NCBI GenBank assembly: GCA_050296515.1
Contig: JBNKRJ010000021.1
Coordinates: 62,001-126,000, forward strand
Direction: 5' to 3'
Length of the DNA: 64,000 bases
Source: NBLH01 sp050296515
Lineage (GTDB): Bacteria; Bacteroidota; Bacteroidia; Bacteroidales; NBLH01
In this document: positions 17,664 through 27,127 of the stretch, piece after piece
Position numbering within the stretch: the stretch's first letter is position 1
Layout: every line of letters begins with the position of its first letter
Made by a program: the position numbers and the translations under genes
Notes under the pieces: model-generated
Database searches by the model: none
Told to the model about the DNA's origin: nothing
The model's input: the letters and a program-made list of their open reading frames with translations, nothing else

Positions 17664-19178
17664 TTATTTATTATCAAATGTTTCAACTTTTGCCTTATCA
17701 CTTGTTTGATAAGTACCAAACTTTTCAGAAAGTCCGCATATTTCAAGAAGTTTTGCCAGTGACACATCAAACTGATAGGCAGCTTGCAGTCTCTCTATTT
17801 TTACTTTTACTAATGCTAAATTTGCATCAACAACATCAGTTGAGGTAGCCATGCCTTCGTGAAATGCCTTTTGTCTTACTCTAAAGTATTCTTCAGTAAA
17901 TTCTTGTGCGGTTTCCAGGTCTTTTATTTGTTCCAGGCTCATTTGAAGCTCCTGGTAATATTTTTCAACACCAGTTTGAACATCTTTTGAAGCTTTTTGC
18001 TCAAATTCTTCAACCTGTGCCACCTTTAATTTCGCAGATTTACGGTTTCTTTCTCTTGCAAAGCCATCAAAAATGGTCCATTTAAGCCCTACTCCTACCA
18101 TCCAATGTGGTACGTATGGAGATAAATCATAGTTCCACAAATCATAGGTTCCCATAACGGCAACACTTGGTAAGTAATTTCCTGTTTGTACTTTTACACC
18201 AATTTCAGCCAATGACTTTTTAGATGCTACTTTTTTTAATGAAGGATTATTCTTAACAGCCTCTTCCTGAAAATACGCTAATGATTCCAGTTCATCCAGG
18301 TAAAACAAATTTGAAATCGGATAAACATCACGATAAGAACTATCACTCAATGTGTTAAGTAAGGCCCTATTGGTGATTATTGAAAGCCTTTCTGCTTTTT
18401 TTAACTCACGTTCTGCCTCCGAAAAATAAACCTTCGCATGTAGTAATTCTGCATTGGCAATCATTCCTTCGTTTTTCATTTTTTTAGCATCTTCTAAGTG
18501 TTCTTGCATCGCCTGTAAAACTTCTTTTCGTACTTCCTCAGCCTGGCGTGCCAAACACAAGCCAAAATACCTTTCAACCAACTCAGTTGTTAGTTCATTA
18601 TTTTTTGATTTACTTTCCAGTTCAGCTTCTTCAACACCTAACTTTGCTGCATTCTTTTTTGCGCTAATTTTTCCACCTGTGTAAATTGGTAAGGTGGCGT
18701 TAAGATTAACGGTTGCAAACTGCTGTTTTTGAATCATTTGATCCCATTCTCCTGCTTCAATTGCTTCAAGACCCTGAGCATATTGTCCTCTCATATACTG
18801 AGTGGACATTTCATCAGGAAGAACACCACCTGCCGGACTTGGCACACCCGAAAACACACCGAAATTGCTAAGTCCCTCATAAAGTGGAGTTATTGCATCT
18901 TTTACTGGGTTTAAATCTAAATGAAGATCTTCAGCCATGTAAACATAATTAGCTGAAAGGCCAATATTAGGATAATTGATTCCTTTTGCAGCTTTTAATT
19001 CCTGCTCTTTTTGTTCCTTTAAATAATTTGACTGCTTTACAACGTGACTTTGTTGAAATGTCTGTTCAATAGCCTGATCAAATGTTAGATTTGTTTTTAA
19101 AGAATCCTGTGCGAAAATCTTTCCTGTAAATGTAATTGATACAAGAAGTAATAAACACTTATAAAATCTGTTGCTCAT
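17664..19178 (-). CDS. TolC-family outer-membrane efflux protein
   Basis: 504 residues with a signal peptide (1-23, ending GKIFAQ). Two internally repeated OEP domains are rich in long amphipathic helices, for example ESKSKNNELTTELVERYF and QTGVEKYYQELQMSLEQIKD, which build the periplasmic tunnel. Beta segments near NLNATLPIYTGGKISAKKNA and VGVGLKWTIFDGF fit the outer-membrane barrel; the latter GLKWTIFDG motif is typical of the family. It starts 2 bp after the TetR stop codon, so the two are translationally close. It is the outer-membrane channel of this efflux system. Confidence 0.92.
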   Translation of the reverse strand: MSNRFYKCLLLLVSITFTGKIFAQDSLKTNLTFDQAIEQTFQQSHVVKQSNYLKEQKEQELKAAKGINYPNIGLSANYVYMAEDLHLDLNPVKDAITPLYEGLSNFGVFSGVPSPAGGVLPDEMSTQYMRGQYAQGLEAIEAGEWDQMIQKQQFATVNLNATLPIYTGGKISAKKNAAKLGVEEAELESKSKNNELTTELVERYFGLCLARQAEEVRKEVLQAMQEHLEDAKKMKNEGMIANAELLHAKVYFSEAERELKKAERLSIITNRALLNTLSDSSYRDVYPISNLFYLDELESLAYFQEEAVKNNPSLKKVASKKSLAEIGVKVQTGNYLPSVAVMGTYDLWNYDLSPYVPHWMVGVGLKWTIFDGFARERNRKSAKLKVAQVEEFEQKASKDVQTGVEKYYQELQMSLEQIKDLETAQEFTEEYFRVRQKAFHEGMATSTDVVDANLALVKVKIERLQAAYQFDVSLAKLLEICGLSEKFGTYQTSDKAKVETFDNK

Positions 19179-19180
19179 TT

Positions 19181-19780
19181 TTACTTTTTAAGGGTTTTAC
19201 TACATATTTTTATCATTCTTTCAATATCTTTTTCTGTCCACTTACTAACACCAAAGAAATTCTTTAACCGTAGGTTAATAAACTGGATTGGATAAATAAC
19301 AGCAAACATATAAAGCTCTTCAACACTTATCAGCTCATCAGGCTGGTGAAGTTCTCTTCCTTTTTCGTTAGCCTCATTACATAGTAATCTGATTCGTTCC
19401 TTCAGGTTTGAGTGAACCGAAAAACTATAGTCGTTCATCATTACATAAATGAATTTGATATCATCAGCAGATTTTTTGGCTATTTGAAACACACCTCGAA
19501 TCAGTAATTCAATAATTTCATCAAACGATTGACTGTTTTTAATTGATTCTTCAAGGTTATCTGCAATTTCATTAATCTTTGAATTCAACAAATCACTTAC
19601 TAACTCTTCTTTTCCTTTATAAAATCTATAAAGATATCCCTCAGCCACATTTGCTTTTTTAGCGATGTTTGCAATCGAAGCCCCACCGTAACCTTTTTCA
19701 ACAATTAGTTTAACAGCGCTCTGCTTAACACCTTCCAATTTTGTATAATCAATGCTTCGTGCCATAATTTGAGTGAACAT
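19181..19780 (-). CDS. TetR-family regulator of the efflux operon
   Basis: 199 residues. The N-terminal helix-turn-helix spans about 20-60 (VEKGYGGASIANIAKKANVA then EGYLYRFYKGKEELV). The rest is a helical ligand-binding domain. A start at Met6 (19765) is an alternative. It is the first gene of the efflux operon, so it probably represses its own promoter and thereby the pump, and a pumped toxic compound would be the inducer. The upstream 19781-19876 stretch is AT-rich with an ATTCATTCATT repeat next to the start that might lie in the operator. Confidence 0.9.
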   Translation of the reverse strand: MFTQIMARSIDYTKLEGVKQSAVKLIVEKGYGGASIANIAKKANVAEGYLYRFYKGKEELVSDLLNSKINEIADNLEESIKNSQSFDEIIELLIRGVFQIAKKSADDIKFIYVMMNDYSFSVHSNLKERIRLLCNEANEKGRELHQPDELISVEELYMFAVIYPIQFINLRLKNFFGVSKWTEKDIERMIKICSKTLKK

Positions 19781-19900
19781 TCATTCATTTATTGCGCAAA
19801 TAAAATAAACTTTTAGCATTGCTCAAAGCAATTTTGCATTTTTTAACAAAGAATTAGTTATTTTCATCTTAAAGTAATGTTTAACCTCAAATTGAAAATC

Positions 19901-20392
19901 ATGAAATACATCTTTTTAGTTTTTGCATTTTTTTTAAATGCCCAATTAGTTTCCTCACAAATTGCTTCTAAAGTGCGTTATTTAAACGTTGTAAATGACA
20001 AAAATATTAGAGAAAATACCGAACCTAAAAACTGTGTAAGTTGCAGTGAAAACGATTTTATTATTGATGGTAACGAATCCAAGGGATATGTAGAACTTGA
20101 ATTCACAGGCGTCAGTAACTATGGACAACCAACTAGTATACAACTAATTATAAATGTTTCAAATGTTGAATATGCTGAATCAAATAACGGATGCTCGGTT
20201 TATTTGGGAGATAAGAAAATTGGAAACATCACAAATGTTAACAAAAACAGAAGTTTTTCGGTGGAACTAATAAAATCGGAAATTGCAGGTAAAAATAACA
20301 TTAAGCTAATTCTCAGAGGCAATGGAGATGATGGGCTTTATGTGCTTTCAAAAAAAACAGGCTTTGGCGCAGTGTTGAAATTACAGTATTAA
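19901..20392 (+). CDS. Small exported protein of unknown function
   Basis: The ATG at 19901 gives a normal signal peptide (MKYIFLVFAFFLNAQLVSSQ); the open frame extends eight codons further up to an ATG at 19877, which is less likely. The mature part, about 143 residues, is beta-rich and has a CVSC pair soon after the signal. It has NGCSVYLGDKKIGNI and SEIAGKNNIKLILRGNGDD, which recalls a carbohydrate-binding-like jelly roll. I do not recognise the family. It is monocistronic and ends in a good terminator. Confidence 0.7.
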   Translation: MKYIFLVFAFFLNAQLVSSQIASKVRYLNVVNDKNIRENTEPKNCVSCSENDFIIDGNESKGYVELEFTGVSNYGQPTSIQLIINVSNVEYAESNNGCSVYLGDKKIGNITNVNKNRSFSVELIKSEIAGKNNIKLILRGNGDDGLYVLSKKTGFGAVLKLQY

Positions 20393-20400
20393 AAATTGAT

Positions 20401-20440
20401 GAGCCTGTCCATAAATTGAAAGTATATTGACAGGCTCTTT
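20401..20440 (+). terminator. Rho-independent terminator
   Basis: GAGCCTGTC (20401-20409) and GACAGGCTC (20429-20437) form a perfect 9-bp stem, followed by TTTTCT. It ends the transcript of the small exported protein 8 bp after the stop codon. Confidence 0.85.
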
Positions 20441-20495
20441 TCTATTAGATTATAACCTATAAAATAGAGGAACACCAAATAACTAATAAAATCAC

Positions 20496-21476
20496 TTACT
20501 CTGACCAAACAAAATTTCCTGTTTTGTCAATATATTTCCTTTTGTTGTTCTGTTGCACATATGCCAATCCATTTTTAAAAGGCAATGCAATATTAAGGTT
20601 ATCTGGAATAATAACTTTTCCTGTTTTATCAATGAAGCCATAATTTTTGCTACCTACCCCTTTTATGCAAGCTAACCCATCGGTAAACCTTAAAGCTTCT
20701 TTAAACTGTGGTTCAATAACCCATTCCCCATTAGTACCAATATAGCCAAAGCACTCTGTTTCAGTATCGTAGAAAGCTGCCAGTTCCTCAGAAAAACTTG
20801 TAGCTACCAAAGTTGTTCTATCAAAAGGAATTTCTCCTTCCCGGTTAATAAAATAATATTCATAGGCATTGCCCACCATTGCAAAACCTTCGGAAAAAGC
20901 ATTTGCAAAATGGTCTTCTGGTTCAAAATAAACCTCCCCATCGACATCTATATAGCCAAAATTATTGCTGCTTTCAAATCCTTCATCATCTTTATTAAAG
21001 CGAACAGCAGCAAGTCCATGTGAAAACCTGCTGTTATCGGCAAACGAACCAATATCAAACATACAATCTATCACCATATTGCCAAGCGAATCAATATAGC
21101 CATACTTTCCATTGTTTGCGACAAGCGCCCTGTTTTCTGAAAAATTATATGCTTTATCAAAAAAGTTCTGAGTTATAGGTTTTCCCACCTTATCAATGTA
21201 TAGCATTTTGCTATTTGATGCCCGAACTGGAGCCATTCCATTAATAAAAAGGCTATTTTCCATATCAGAAAAGCCATAACCAGAGAAAACAGGTTCAATT
21301 TCCCAGTCGCCGTCTTCATTAACAAAACCAGCCATCCACTTATCTTCTTTTTCTATCACAGCCATAGCCAAACCTTCGCTAAAGTCAAATGCTTGTTCAA
21401 ATTTGGGCTTTATTACCTCAATCCCTTTTGAGTTTATAAAACCAAATTTTCCTTTTTTTTGTATTCGGTACATCAA
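20496..21476 (-). CDS. WG-repeat protein in the TPP-riboswitch operon
   Basis: 326 residues made almost wholly of about nine WG/KWG repeats. Each has a core like GKFGFINSKGIEVI followed by FSEGLAMAV; further units read GYIDSLGNMVI, GYIGTNGEWVI and GFIDKTGKVII. There is no signal peptide, so it is probably cytoplasmic, although WG proteins of Bacteroidota can be exported. Repeats of this type make beta-propeller-like scaffolds. It starts 19 bp after the TonB-receptor stop and so is probably under the same riboswitch. A thiamine-related role is suggested only by this position. Confidence 0.82.
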   Translation of the reverse strand: MMYRIQKKGKFGFINSKGIEVIKPKFEQAFDFSEGLAMAVIEKEDKWMAGFVNEDGDWEIEPVFSGYGFSDMENSLFINGMAPVRASNSKMLYIDKVGKPITQNFFDKAYNFSENRALVANNGKYGYIDSLGNMVIDCMFDIGSFADNSRFSHGLAAVRFNKDDEGFESSNNFGYIDVDGEVYFEPEDHFANAFSEGFAMVGNAYEYYFINREGEIPFDRTTLVATSFSEELAAFYDTETECFGYIGTNGEWVIEPQFKEALRFTDGLACIKGVGSKNYGFIDKTGKVIIPDNLNIALPFKNGLAYVQQNNKRKYIDKTGNFVWSE

Positions 21477-21495
21477 TATATTTCTTTCTTATTGA

Positions 21496-23910
21496 TTAAA
21501 AGCTCAAAACAACTCCTCCCATAAAATTTGTTCCGGCCTGAGGGAAATAACCATCTTGGTTGTAATAAGCATTATCTGGCTGCCAATAATATCTCCAGAC
21601 CCATGCGTTTGTTTCATATTCTTCATTAAAGATATTGTTTATTGCGAATTGTAAATCAATCCCTTTAATCCATTTCGATTTGAAATGATAATTTAAACGA
21701 AGATTATTTACAAAATAAGCATCCAACATACGATCCTTTGCAGAACTATTGTCAATGTATTGTTCACCAACATATTTGCTGAGAAAAGTAATTTCAAGTC
21801 CCTCTAAAGGTCTATAGCTTAGCTGACTTCCAGCGATAACTTCAGGCGAAAAAGAAATATTTGATTCACCAATATAATTCTCCAACATAGGTGCAGGATT
21901 CCATTCTCCATCAAAGCTTCCTGTATACTCTGTATAATTATGTATTTTATTCTGGCTAAAAGTCACATTAGCCTGCCAGTCAAGTCCATCAAATAATCTT
22001 AAGCCTCCAGTAATTTCAACACCTCTTCGGTAACTTTCCGGAACATTTATAGAAATTGCATTTCCTATATTATTAATTTGACCAGTTTTTACAAGCTGAT
22101 CCTTATAATCCATGTAATAAAAATTCACATTTAATCGCGCATTGCTGCTTGCAATCGTGTATCCCAGCTCATAATCCAAAAGTGTTTCTTGCACCGGGGC
22201 TTGCTCTTCAACCCTATCTTTTAAATCATCTCTTGATGGCTCTCTGTTAGCAACACCAAAAGAAACATAAACATTTTGATTATTGTTTATATCATAACTC
22301 AGACCAAACTTTGGATTAACAAAATCATAAGTGTGTTCTTGGCTAATATCAATTGAGCTATCATCAGGTCCAATCATTTTATAATTGATTGTCCGATACT
22401 GCAAATCTCCATATAGATTTAGTTTATCAAAAAGCAAATACTCAAATTTTCCATATACATTCAATTCTCTTTTATCTCCAGTGTTGTAATACCATCTGTC
22501 ATTTCTGTCTCCAACGGTCCCATCCCAAATTATATCGCCATAATGCAAGCCATAATAGTCTTGCAATGAACCACCAACGGTAGCAAGCAATTTATCCTTT
22601 GAATAATTCAATGAATAAGTTAATACATATAAGTCATTATCCAGCCATTTTTGCTGAACATGATCATCTGCAGTACTTGGATCCCATCCTGATTTATATT
22701 GCTCGTAATAGCCTTTTCCTTTCGTATAATTAAATGCTAGATTTATATTTAGATAAGGATTTAGTTCTCTTGTTAAAAATGCTTGGAAATGTGTTTGAGT
22801 ATAATCATCCACCTCATTATCATAGGTATAGTAGTTGTAAGTTCTACTATCTGAAGAGATCATATTGTCATACTCTTTCTGATTATACAACCAATGATCA
22901 AGATACCGTTGCATTCCGGCAGCATCATTTTCGAGTCGAACCTTGGGCACTCCCCACCATGCCTGGTAGGTGTTTTCATACCCACGAATAAAATTAACCT
23001 TCAGCAGTGTTTTTTTATCAGAATAACTGGTAGAAGCAAAAACACTTTGCATATCAGTTGTTGCCCTGTCAATAAACCCATCAGAATGGATTTGTGAAAA
23101 CCGAATATCGAAAGCAAAGTGCTCCTTTAATAACCCTGTTCCTGCTTTTACACTTGTTTTGTAAGTATTAAAACTCCCATATGATGCAGCTAGTTGCCCA
23201 TACAGCTTTTTTTCCAACTGATTGGTTTGGATATTAATATTTGCACCAAAAGCTGCAGGTCCATTTGTGGAAGTACCAACACCGCGTTGTACCTGAATAT
23301 TCTCTACTGAAGCAGCTAAATCAGGCAAGTCAACCCACCAGACTCCATGCGATTCAGCATCGTTAAGTGGAATTCCATTAACAGTAACATTAATACGGTT
23401 TAAATCGGTCCCCCTTATTGACAACTTCGAATATCCAACACCTGTACCACCATCAGAAGTTGCAGTCACAGAGGGCATTAATTCCAAAAGATAAGGAATA
23501 TCACGTCCCAGGTTATTCTTGCCTATTTCTGCCTGATCAATATCAGAAGAAGCCACTGGTGTATTTTTTCCTGCTCTTAAAGCATTTACCACAACTTCTT
23601 CAGTTAAATTATTTGATTCTGTCATTGTCAGTTTCAAATCAACATCATCTGTAACAAGTTCAACTTCCTGACTTAAATTATCAAAACCAACAAATGTAAC
23701 TAAAATGGCATATTTCCCTTTCTTTAATCCTTTAATTTCAAATCGTCCCTCAGAATCAGTAATATAACTTTTGAAACTGCCCTGAACTTGAACTGAAGCT
23801 CCACTCAGAACTTCTCCTTTGCCATCTTTAATTTGCCCTTTTAAAACCTGGGCACTTACAATTACTTTTGATGTAAAAAGTAATAATAGGAGTAAAAGTA
23901 TCTTTCTCAT
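21496..23910 (-). CDS. TonB-dependent receptor, predicted thiamine/TPP transporter
   Basis: 804 residues. In order: signal peptide (1-20), a CarboxypepD-reg beta domain (about 23-100, LKGQIKDGKGEVLSGASVQV), a plug (about 110-230, with LSIRGTDLNRINVTVNGIPL and VQRGVGTSTNGPAAFGANI), and a 22-strand barrel ending in VVLSF. The final aromatic residue is typical of barrels recognised by BAM. It takes a ligand through the outer membrane using TonB energy. A TPP riboswitch lies about 245 bases upstream on the same strand. This is the known arrangement for predicted thiamine receptors of Bacteroidota, so the ligand is probably thiamine or a phosphate ester. Confidence 0.9.
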   Translation of the reverse strand: MRKILLLLLLLFTSKVIVSAQVLKGQIKDGKGEVLSGASVQVQGSFKSYITDSEGRFEIKGLKKGKYAILVTFVGFDNLSQEVELVTDDVDLKLTMTESNNLTEEVVVNALRAGKNTPVASSDIDQAEIGKNNLGRDIPYLLELMPSVTATSDGGTGVGYSKLSIRGTDLNRINVTVNGIPLNDAESHGVWWVDLPDLAASVENIQVQRGVGTSTNGPAAFGANINIQTNQLEKKLYGQLAASYGSFNTYKTSVKAGTGLLKEHFAFDIRFSQIHSDGFIDRATTDMQSVFASTSYSDKKTLLKVNFIRGYENTYQAWWGVPKVRLENDAAGMQRYLDHWLYNQKEYDNMISSDSRTYNYYTYDNEVDDYTQTHFQAFLTRELNPYLNINLAFNYTKGKGYYEQYKSGWDPSTADDHVQQKWLDNDLYVLTYSLNYSKDKLLATVGGSLQDYYGLHYGDIIWDGTVGDRNDRWYYNTGDKRELNVYGKFEYLLFDKLNLYGDLQYRTINYKMIGPDDSSIDISQEHTYDFVNPKFGLSYDINNNQNVYVSFGVANREPSRDDLKDRVEEQAPVQETLLDYELGYTIASSNARLNVNFYYMDYKDQLVKTGQINNIGNAISINVPESYRRGVEITGGLRLFDGLDWQANVTFSQNKIHNYTEYTGSFDGEWNPAPMLENYIGESNISFSPEVIAGSQLSYRPLEGLEITFLSKYVGEQYIDNSSAKDRMLDAYFVNNLRLNYHFKSKWIKGIDLQFAINNIFNEEYETNAWVWRYYWQPDNAYYNQDGYFPQAGTNFMGGVVLSF

Positions 23911-24155
23911 AGTTAGTTAATTAGTTAAAATATATGAATGTGTTTCATCTGTTTATTTTTTAATTATTTTATATGGTCATATGGAACATCCATTAAACTC
24001 AACTCACATGCTATCAGACAGTTTCTGCTAATAATCATGCTCGTGTGTGATTAAAATTAATCATGGATGTTTCATTTTTAGAAACAACATCATTTAAAAC
24101 AAGATAAATTACTCTTGTGGTGAATGTTACAAAATGGACCAAAAGATATGTTGAG

Positions 24156-24231
24156 TTCTTTTTCCTACGGCAGCATTACCTGCGTCAGGTTCAACGGGTT
24201 TGATCTCAGCCTGTAAGGCACCCCAAAAGAA
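24156..24231 (-). promoter_or_regulatory. TPP riboswitch (thi box)
   Basis: Read on the minus strand, the aptamer has GGGGTGCC, then GGCTGAGATCAAACCCGTTG, AACCTGACGCAGGTAATGC and CCGTAGGAAA. These match the conserved THI element: the CTGAGA pyrimidine-sensing arm and the CCTGA-GGTAATGC pyrophosphate arm. The closing helix P1 is TTCTTTT with AAAAAGAA. It precedes the TonB-receptor gene by about 245 bases. TPP binding would lower expression of the receptor and the following WG-repeat gene. No clear terminator stem with U-run was found between aptamer and start, so control may be by masking translation. Confidence 0.95.
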
Positions 24232-24236
24232 TGGCG

Positions 24237-24244
24237 CAAAGTTA
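24237..24244 (-). promoter_or_regulatory. Candidate -7 box of the riboswitch operon
   Basis: TAACTTTG on the minus strand matches TAnnTTTG exactly. It would start transcription a few bases before the riboswitch P1 helix. No good -33 TTG was found at the expected spacing. Confidence 0.5.
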
Positions 24245-24441
24245 TAATACTTTTCTAAAAAAAAGGAAATAATTTTAAAAGAAACCTTTTTATGAGAAAT
24301 TGATATTTAGAGCAAGCCCTGTTTGCATTAGTAGTCAGCTTTATTTGATCATACAAAACAGTACCTGTTAAAAAATTAATGGTTGACTGCAAGAATAAAC
24401 AGCCAACCATTAATCAGTTAATTATAAACAGTTTATATTAA

Positions 24442-24864
24442 CTACTTACTAAGTTTTAGGTAGTTTGTAATTTCGTTCTCAAAACCTGATTTTGCCATAG
24501 CTCCAACCATTTTCTTCATCTCACCATTGGATGTAATAAAAAGGAAAGTTGGAATGCCTGTAATTTGAAAAGCCCTGGCAACACTCCTGTTATTATCAGT
24601 ATTAACTTTGTATATTTTAATCTTGGTTCCATATTCAGCGGCCAATTCTTCAAGAAAAGGAGCAACATATTTACATGGACCACACCAATCAGCATAAAAA
24701 TCAACAATTGCTGCTGTTTTTCCTTCGTATTTCCAATCTTTATTCTTCTCAAAATCATACACCTCCTGTTTAAACGAAGATTCGTCAAGATGTACTGGCT
24801 TTTGAGCTTTAAGCGTAACTGCAGCAAAAATTAGTAAGCTGAACAAAATAAATATTTTCTTCAT
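24442..24864 (-). CDS. Exported thioredoxin-fold protein
   Basis: The ATG at 24864 gives 140 residues with a signal peptide (MKKIFILFSLLIFAAVTLKA then Q). An upstream ATG at 24888 adds eight residues before the same signal and is less likely. The active site is WCGPC at residues 60-64, and the cis-proline lies in ITGIPTFLF. It is a periplasmic thiol oxidoreductase, probably reducing disulfides with electrons from a DsbD/CcdA-type partner not found here. It is closely similar to the next, cytoplasmic thioredoxin (NKDWKxEG, DFYADWC shared), so the pair looks like a duplication with gain of a signal peptide. Confidence 0.9.
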   Translation of the reverse strand: MKKIFILFSLLIFAAVTLKAQKPVHLDESSFKQEVYDFEKNKDWKYEGKTAAIVDFYADWCGPCKYVAPFLEELAAEYGTKIKIYKVNTDNNRSVARAFQITGIPTFLFITSNGEMKKMVGAMAKSGFENEITNYLKLSK

Positions 24865-25098
24865 GTGTAATTTATTTAAAATGAACAATCCGGTCTACTA
24901 ACTACTCAACAATACTCTTCAAAATATACCTGAAGTATAAATAATTATTTAAAGACCTTTATCTGTTATATTTAAACTATTTATTTAGGAATTTATTGTT
25001 TAAAATTCCGGTTTCTTTAGCCTTTTTTGTTTTAGATTTATGAAGAAGGAAGGCTGAGAACTCTTTTGCTAACAGCCATTTCACCATTTTATTTGATT

Positions 25099-25464
25099 TT
25101 ATTCATCTACTTTTAATACGTCAGTAATTGCCTTTTTAAAAGTTTCTTTTGGTAAGGCACCAACTGCCATTTGTGGTTGACCTTCTTTAGGAACAAAAAG
25201 TAAAGATGGAATACTTTGGATACCAAACATTGCTGATAAGTTTCTTTCTGCTTCAGTATCAACTTTGTATATATTAATCTTACCTTCGTATTCAGCTTGT
25301 AACTCTTCTAAAATAGGAGCAACCATTTTACAAGGCTGGCACCAGTCTGCATAAAAATCAATCATGCATGGAAGCTCGCCTTCGAATTTCCAGTCTTTAT
25401 TTTCCTCAAAATTGAAAACTTTTTGTTTAAAAGTTTCTTCTGTTAAAAATTCTACTTTCGCCAT
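25099..25464 (-). CDS. Thioredoxin (cytoplasmic)
   Basis: The chosen start is the ATG at 25464, giving MAKVEFLTEETFKQKVFNF, 121 residues, the usual thioredoxin size. The open frame extends 29 codons further up to 25551 but that part resembles no thioredoxin N-terminus. The active site is WCQPC (41-45), with the cis-Pro in IQSIPSLLFV. Gln in place of the common Gly in the CxPC loop is a family variant. It has no signal peptide. It shares the extended N-terminal region with the exported thioredoxin gene 235 bp downstream, which supports recent duplication. Confidence 0.88.
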   Translation of the reverse strand: MAKVEFLTEETFKQKVFNFEENKDWKFEGELPCMIDFYADWCQPCKMVAPILEELQAEYEGKINIYKVDTEAERNLSAMFGIQSIPSLLFVPKEGQPQMAVGALPKETFKKAITDVLKVDE

Positions 25465-25659
25465 TTGAATATATTTGTTAAATGTTTCAATTGAGTCATC
25501 AAATTGCATACCGTCTTTAAAACTGGCCACTTTATTTAAAAATATATGCAAAATGTTGTAATTTTGTCACCGCTTTTTGAAAAATAAAGAGCAATCTGAT
25601 ATATTGACAGATTTAAATATGTAAATCTGTCATAACTTAAAACAAAGGTAGGCAAATTT

Positions 25660-27066
25660 GTGGTAGAATATTTAAAACATCCGGTTTTTAACATAATTTC
25701 AGAACTTGCAAAGCAGGAAAATAAAGAAGTTTATGTAATTGGTGGCTTTGTAAGAGATGCTCTGCTTGGCAGGCCATCAAAGGATATTGACATTGTTGTA
25801 GTTGGGAATGGTGTAGACTTTGCTGAAAAATTGAATGATAAAATCAAAGGCAAAAGTAAATTATCCGTCTTCAAAAATTTTGGTACTGCAATGATAAAAC
25901 TCCCGGATTGGGAAATTGAATTAGTTGGTGCTAGAAAGGAATCTTACCGAAGAGACTCAAGAAAACCAATTGTAGAAGATGGTACTTTACAGGACGACCA
26001 AAACCGTAGAGACTTTACAATAAATGCGTTGGCAATTAATCTGGGACCTGAAGCGTTTGGAGAATTTGTTGATCCTTTTAGTGGAATTTCTGATCTGGAA
26101 TCCAAAATAATTCGCACTCCCTTAGATCCGGAAATTACCTTTTCTGATGATCCGCTAAGAATGATGCGGGCCATTAGATTTGCAACACAGCTTGATTTTA
26201 CAATTGAAGAAAATACGCTTCAAGCTATTGCAAATCAATGCGATAGAATTAAAATTATTTCAAAAGAGCGGGTTATTGACGAATTAAATAAAATTGTACT
26301 TTCAAAAAAACCATCAATCGGATTTAAGCTACTGGACAAAACAGGCCTACTAAAGCTCATCTTCCCTGAAATGGATAAATTAAAGGGTGTTGAGGTAATT
26401 GATGGCAAAGGTCACAAAGACAACTTTTTACATACGCTAAAAGTGCTTGATAATATTTGTGAACACACTGATGATTTGTGGTTAAGATGGTCTGCTATTT
26501 TGCACGATATAGCAAAGCCTGACACCAAGAGATTCTCAGAAGCAGGATGGACTTTCCATGGACATGATGCACTTGGTGCTAAGATGGTCCCTTTCATTTT
26601 TAGAAGAATGAAGTTACCTATGAATCAAAAAATGAAATTTGTTCAAAAAATGGTTTTGCTGCATTTACGCCCCATTGTTTTAGCCCAGGATATTGTTACA
26701 GATTCAGCTGTAAGAAGACTGTTAAACGAGGCAGGTGATGATGTGGAAAATTTAATGACCCTTTGCGAAGCAGATATCACTTCAAAAAATGATGTAAAAG
26801 TTCAGAAATACCTGAGAAACTTTAAAATCGTCAGGCAGAAACTTAAAGAAGTTGAAGAAAAAGATGCAGTTAGGAATTTTCAACCTCCTATTTCAGGCGA
26901 ATTAATTATTAAAACTTTTAATATCAAACCTTCTAAAGTTGTTGGAGATATTAAAAACAGTATTAAAGAGGCTATTTTAGATGGCAAAATCAAAAATAAT
27001 TACGAAGAAGCCTACCAATTTATGCTTGAGGAAGGAGAAAGATTAGGCCTGAAAACAATTGATTAA
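25660..27066 (+). CDS. cca: CCA tRNA nucleotidyltransferase with HD domain
   Basis: 468 residues starting at a GTG. The head domain has GGFVRDALLGRPSKDIDIVV, with the metal-binding Asp-x-Asp and the class II signature. RRDFTINALAIN is the RRD motif and DDPLRMMRAIRFATQL the tRNA-binding motif. The C-terminal half contains an HD domain (HDIAKP near 288), as in bacterial CCA enzymes with phosphohydrolase activity. It adds or repairs the 3'-terminal CCA of tRNAs in the cytoplasm. It appears monocistronic. The GTG start follows a 195-bp spacer and keeps the expected short N-terminus. Confidence 0.93.
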   Translation: MVEYLKHPVFNIISELAKQENKEVYVIGGFVRDALLGRPSKDIDIVVVGNGVDFAEKLNDKIKGKSKLSVFKNFGTAMIKLPDWEIELVGARKESYRRDSRKPIVEDGTLQDDQNRRDFTINALAINLGPEAFGEFVDPFSGISDLESKIIRTPLDPEITFSDDPLRMMRAIRFATQLDFTIEENTLQAIANQCDRIKIISKERVIDELNKIVLSKKPSIGFKLLDKTGLLKLIFPEMDKLKGVEVIDGKGHKDNFLHTLKVLDNICEHTDDLWLRWSAILHDIAKPDTKRFSEAGWTFHGHDALGAKMVPFIFRRMKLPMNQKMKFVQKMVLLHLRPIVLAQDIVTDSAVRRLLNEAGDDVENLMTLCEADITSKNDVKVQKYLRNFKIVRQKLKEVEEKDAVRNFQPPISGELIIKTFNIKPSKVVGDIKNSIKEAILDGKIKNNYEEAYQFMLEEGERLGLKTID

Positions 27067-27091
27067 CTTCTTGAATGACTATTTATCTTTG
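27059..27091 (+). promoter_or_regulatory. Candidate promoter of the CoA-transferase gene
   Basis: TTG at 27059-27061 and TATCTTTG at 27084-27091 are 22 bp apart, one over the usual limit. The -7 box is a perfect TAnnTTTG. Transcription would begin near 27098, upstream of both the short leader frame (27128) and the main ATG (27174). Confidence 0.45.
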
Positions 27092-27127
27092 TAGAAAATT
27101 CATATTTTATTGAATTCAGAAATCAAC

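Noticed and set aside
24516..24834. Open frames overlapping the exported thioredoxin
   Set aside because: They are out-of-frame or antisense shadows of the thioredoxin gene.
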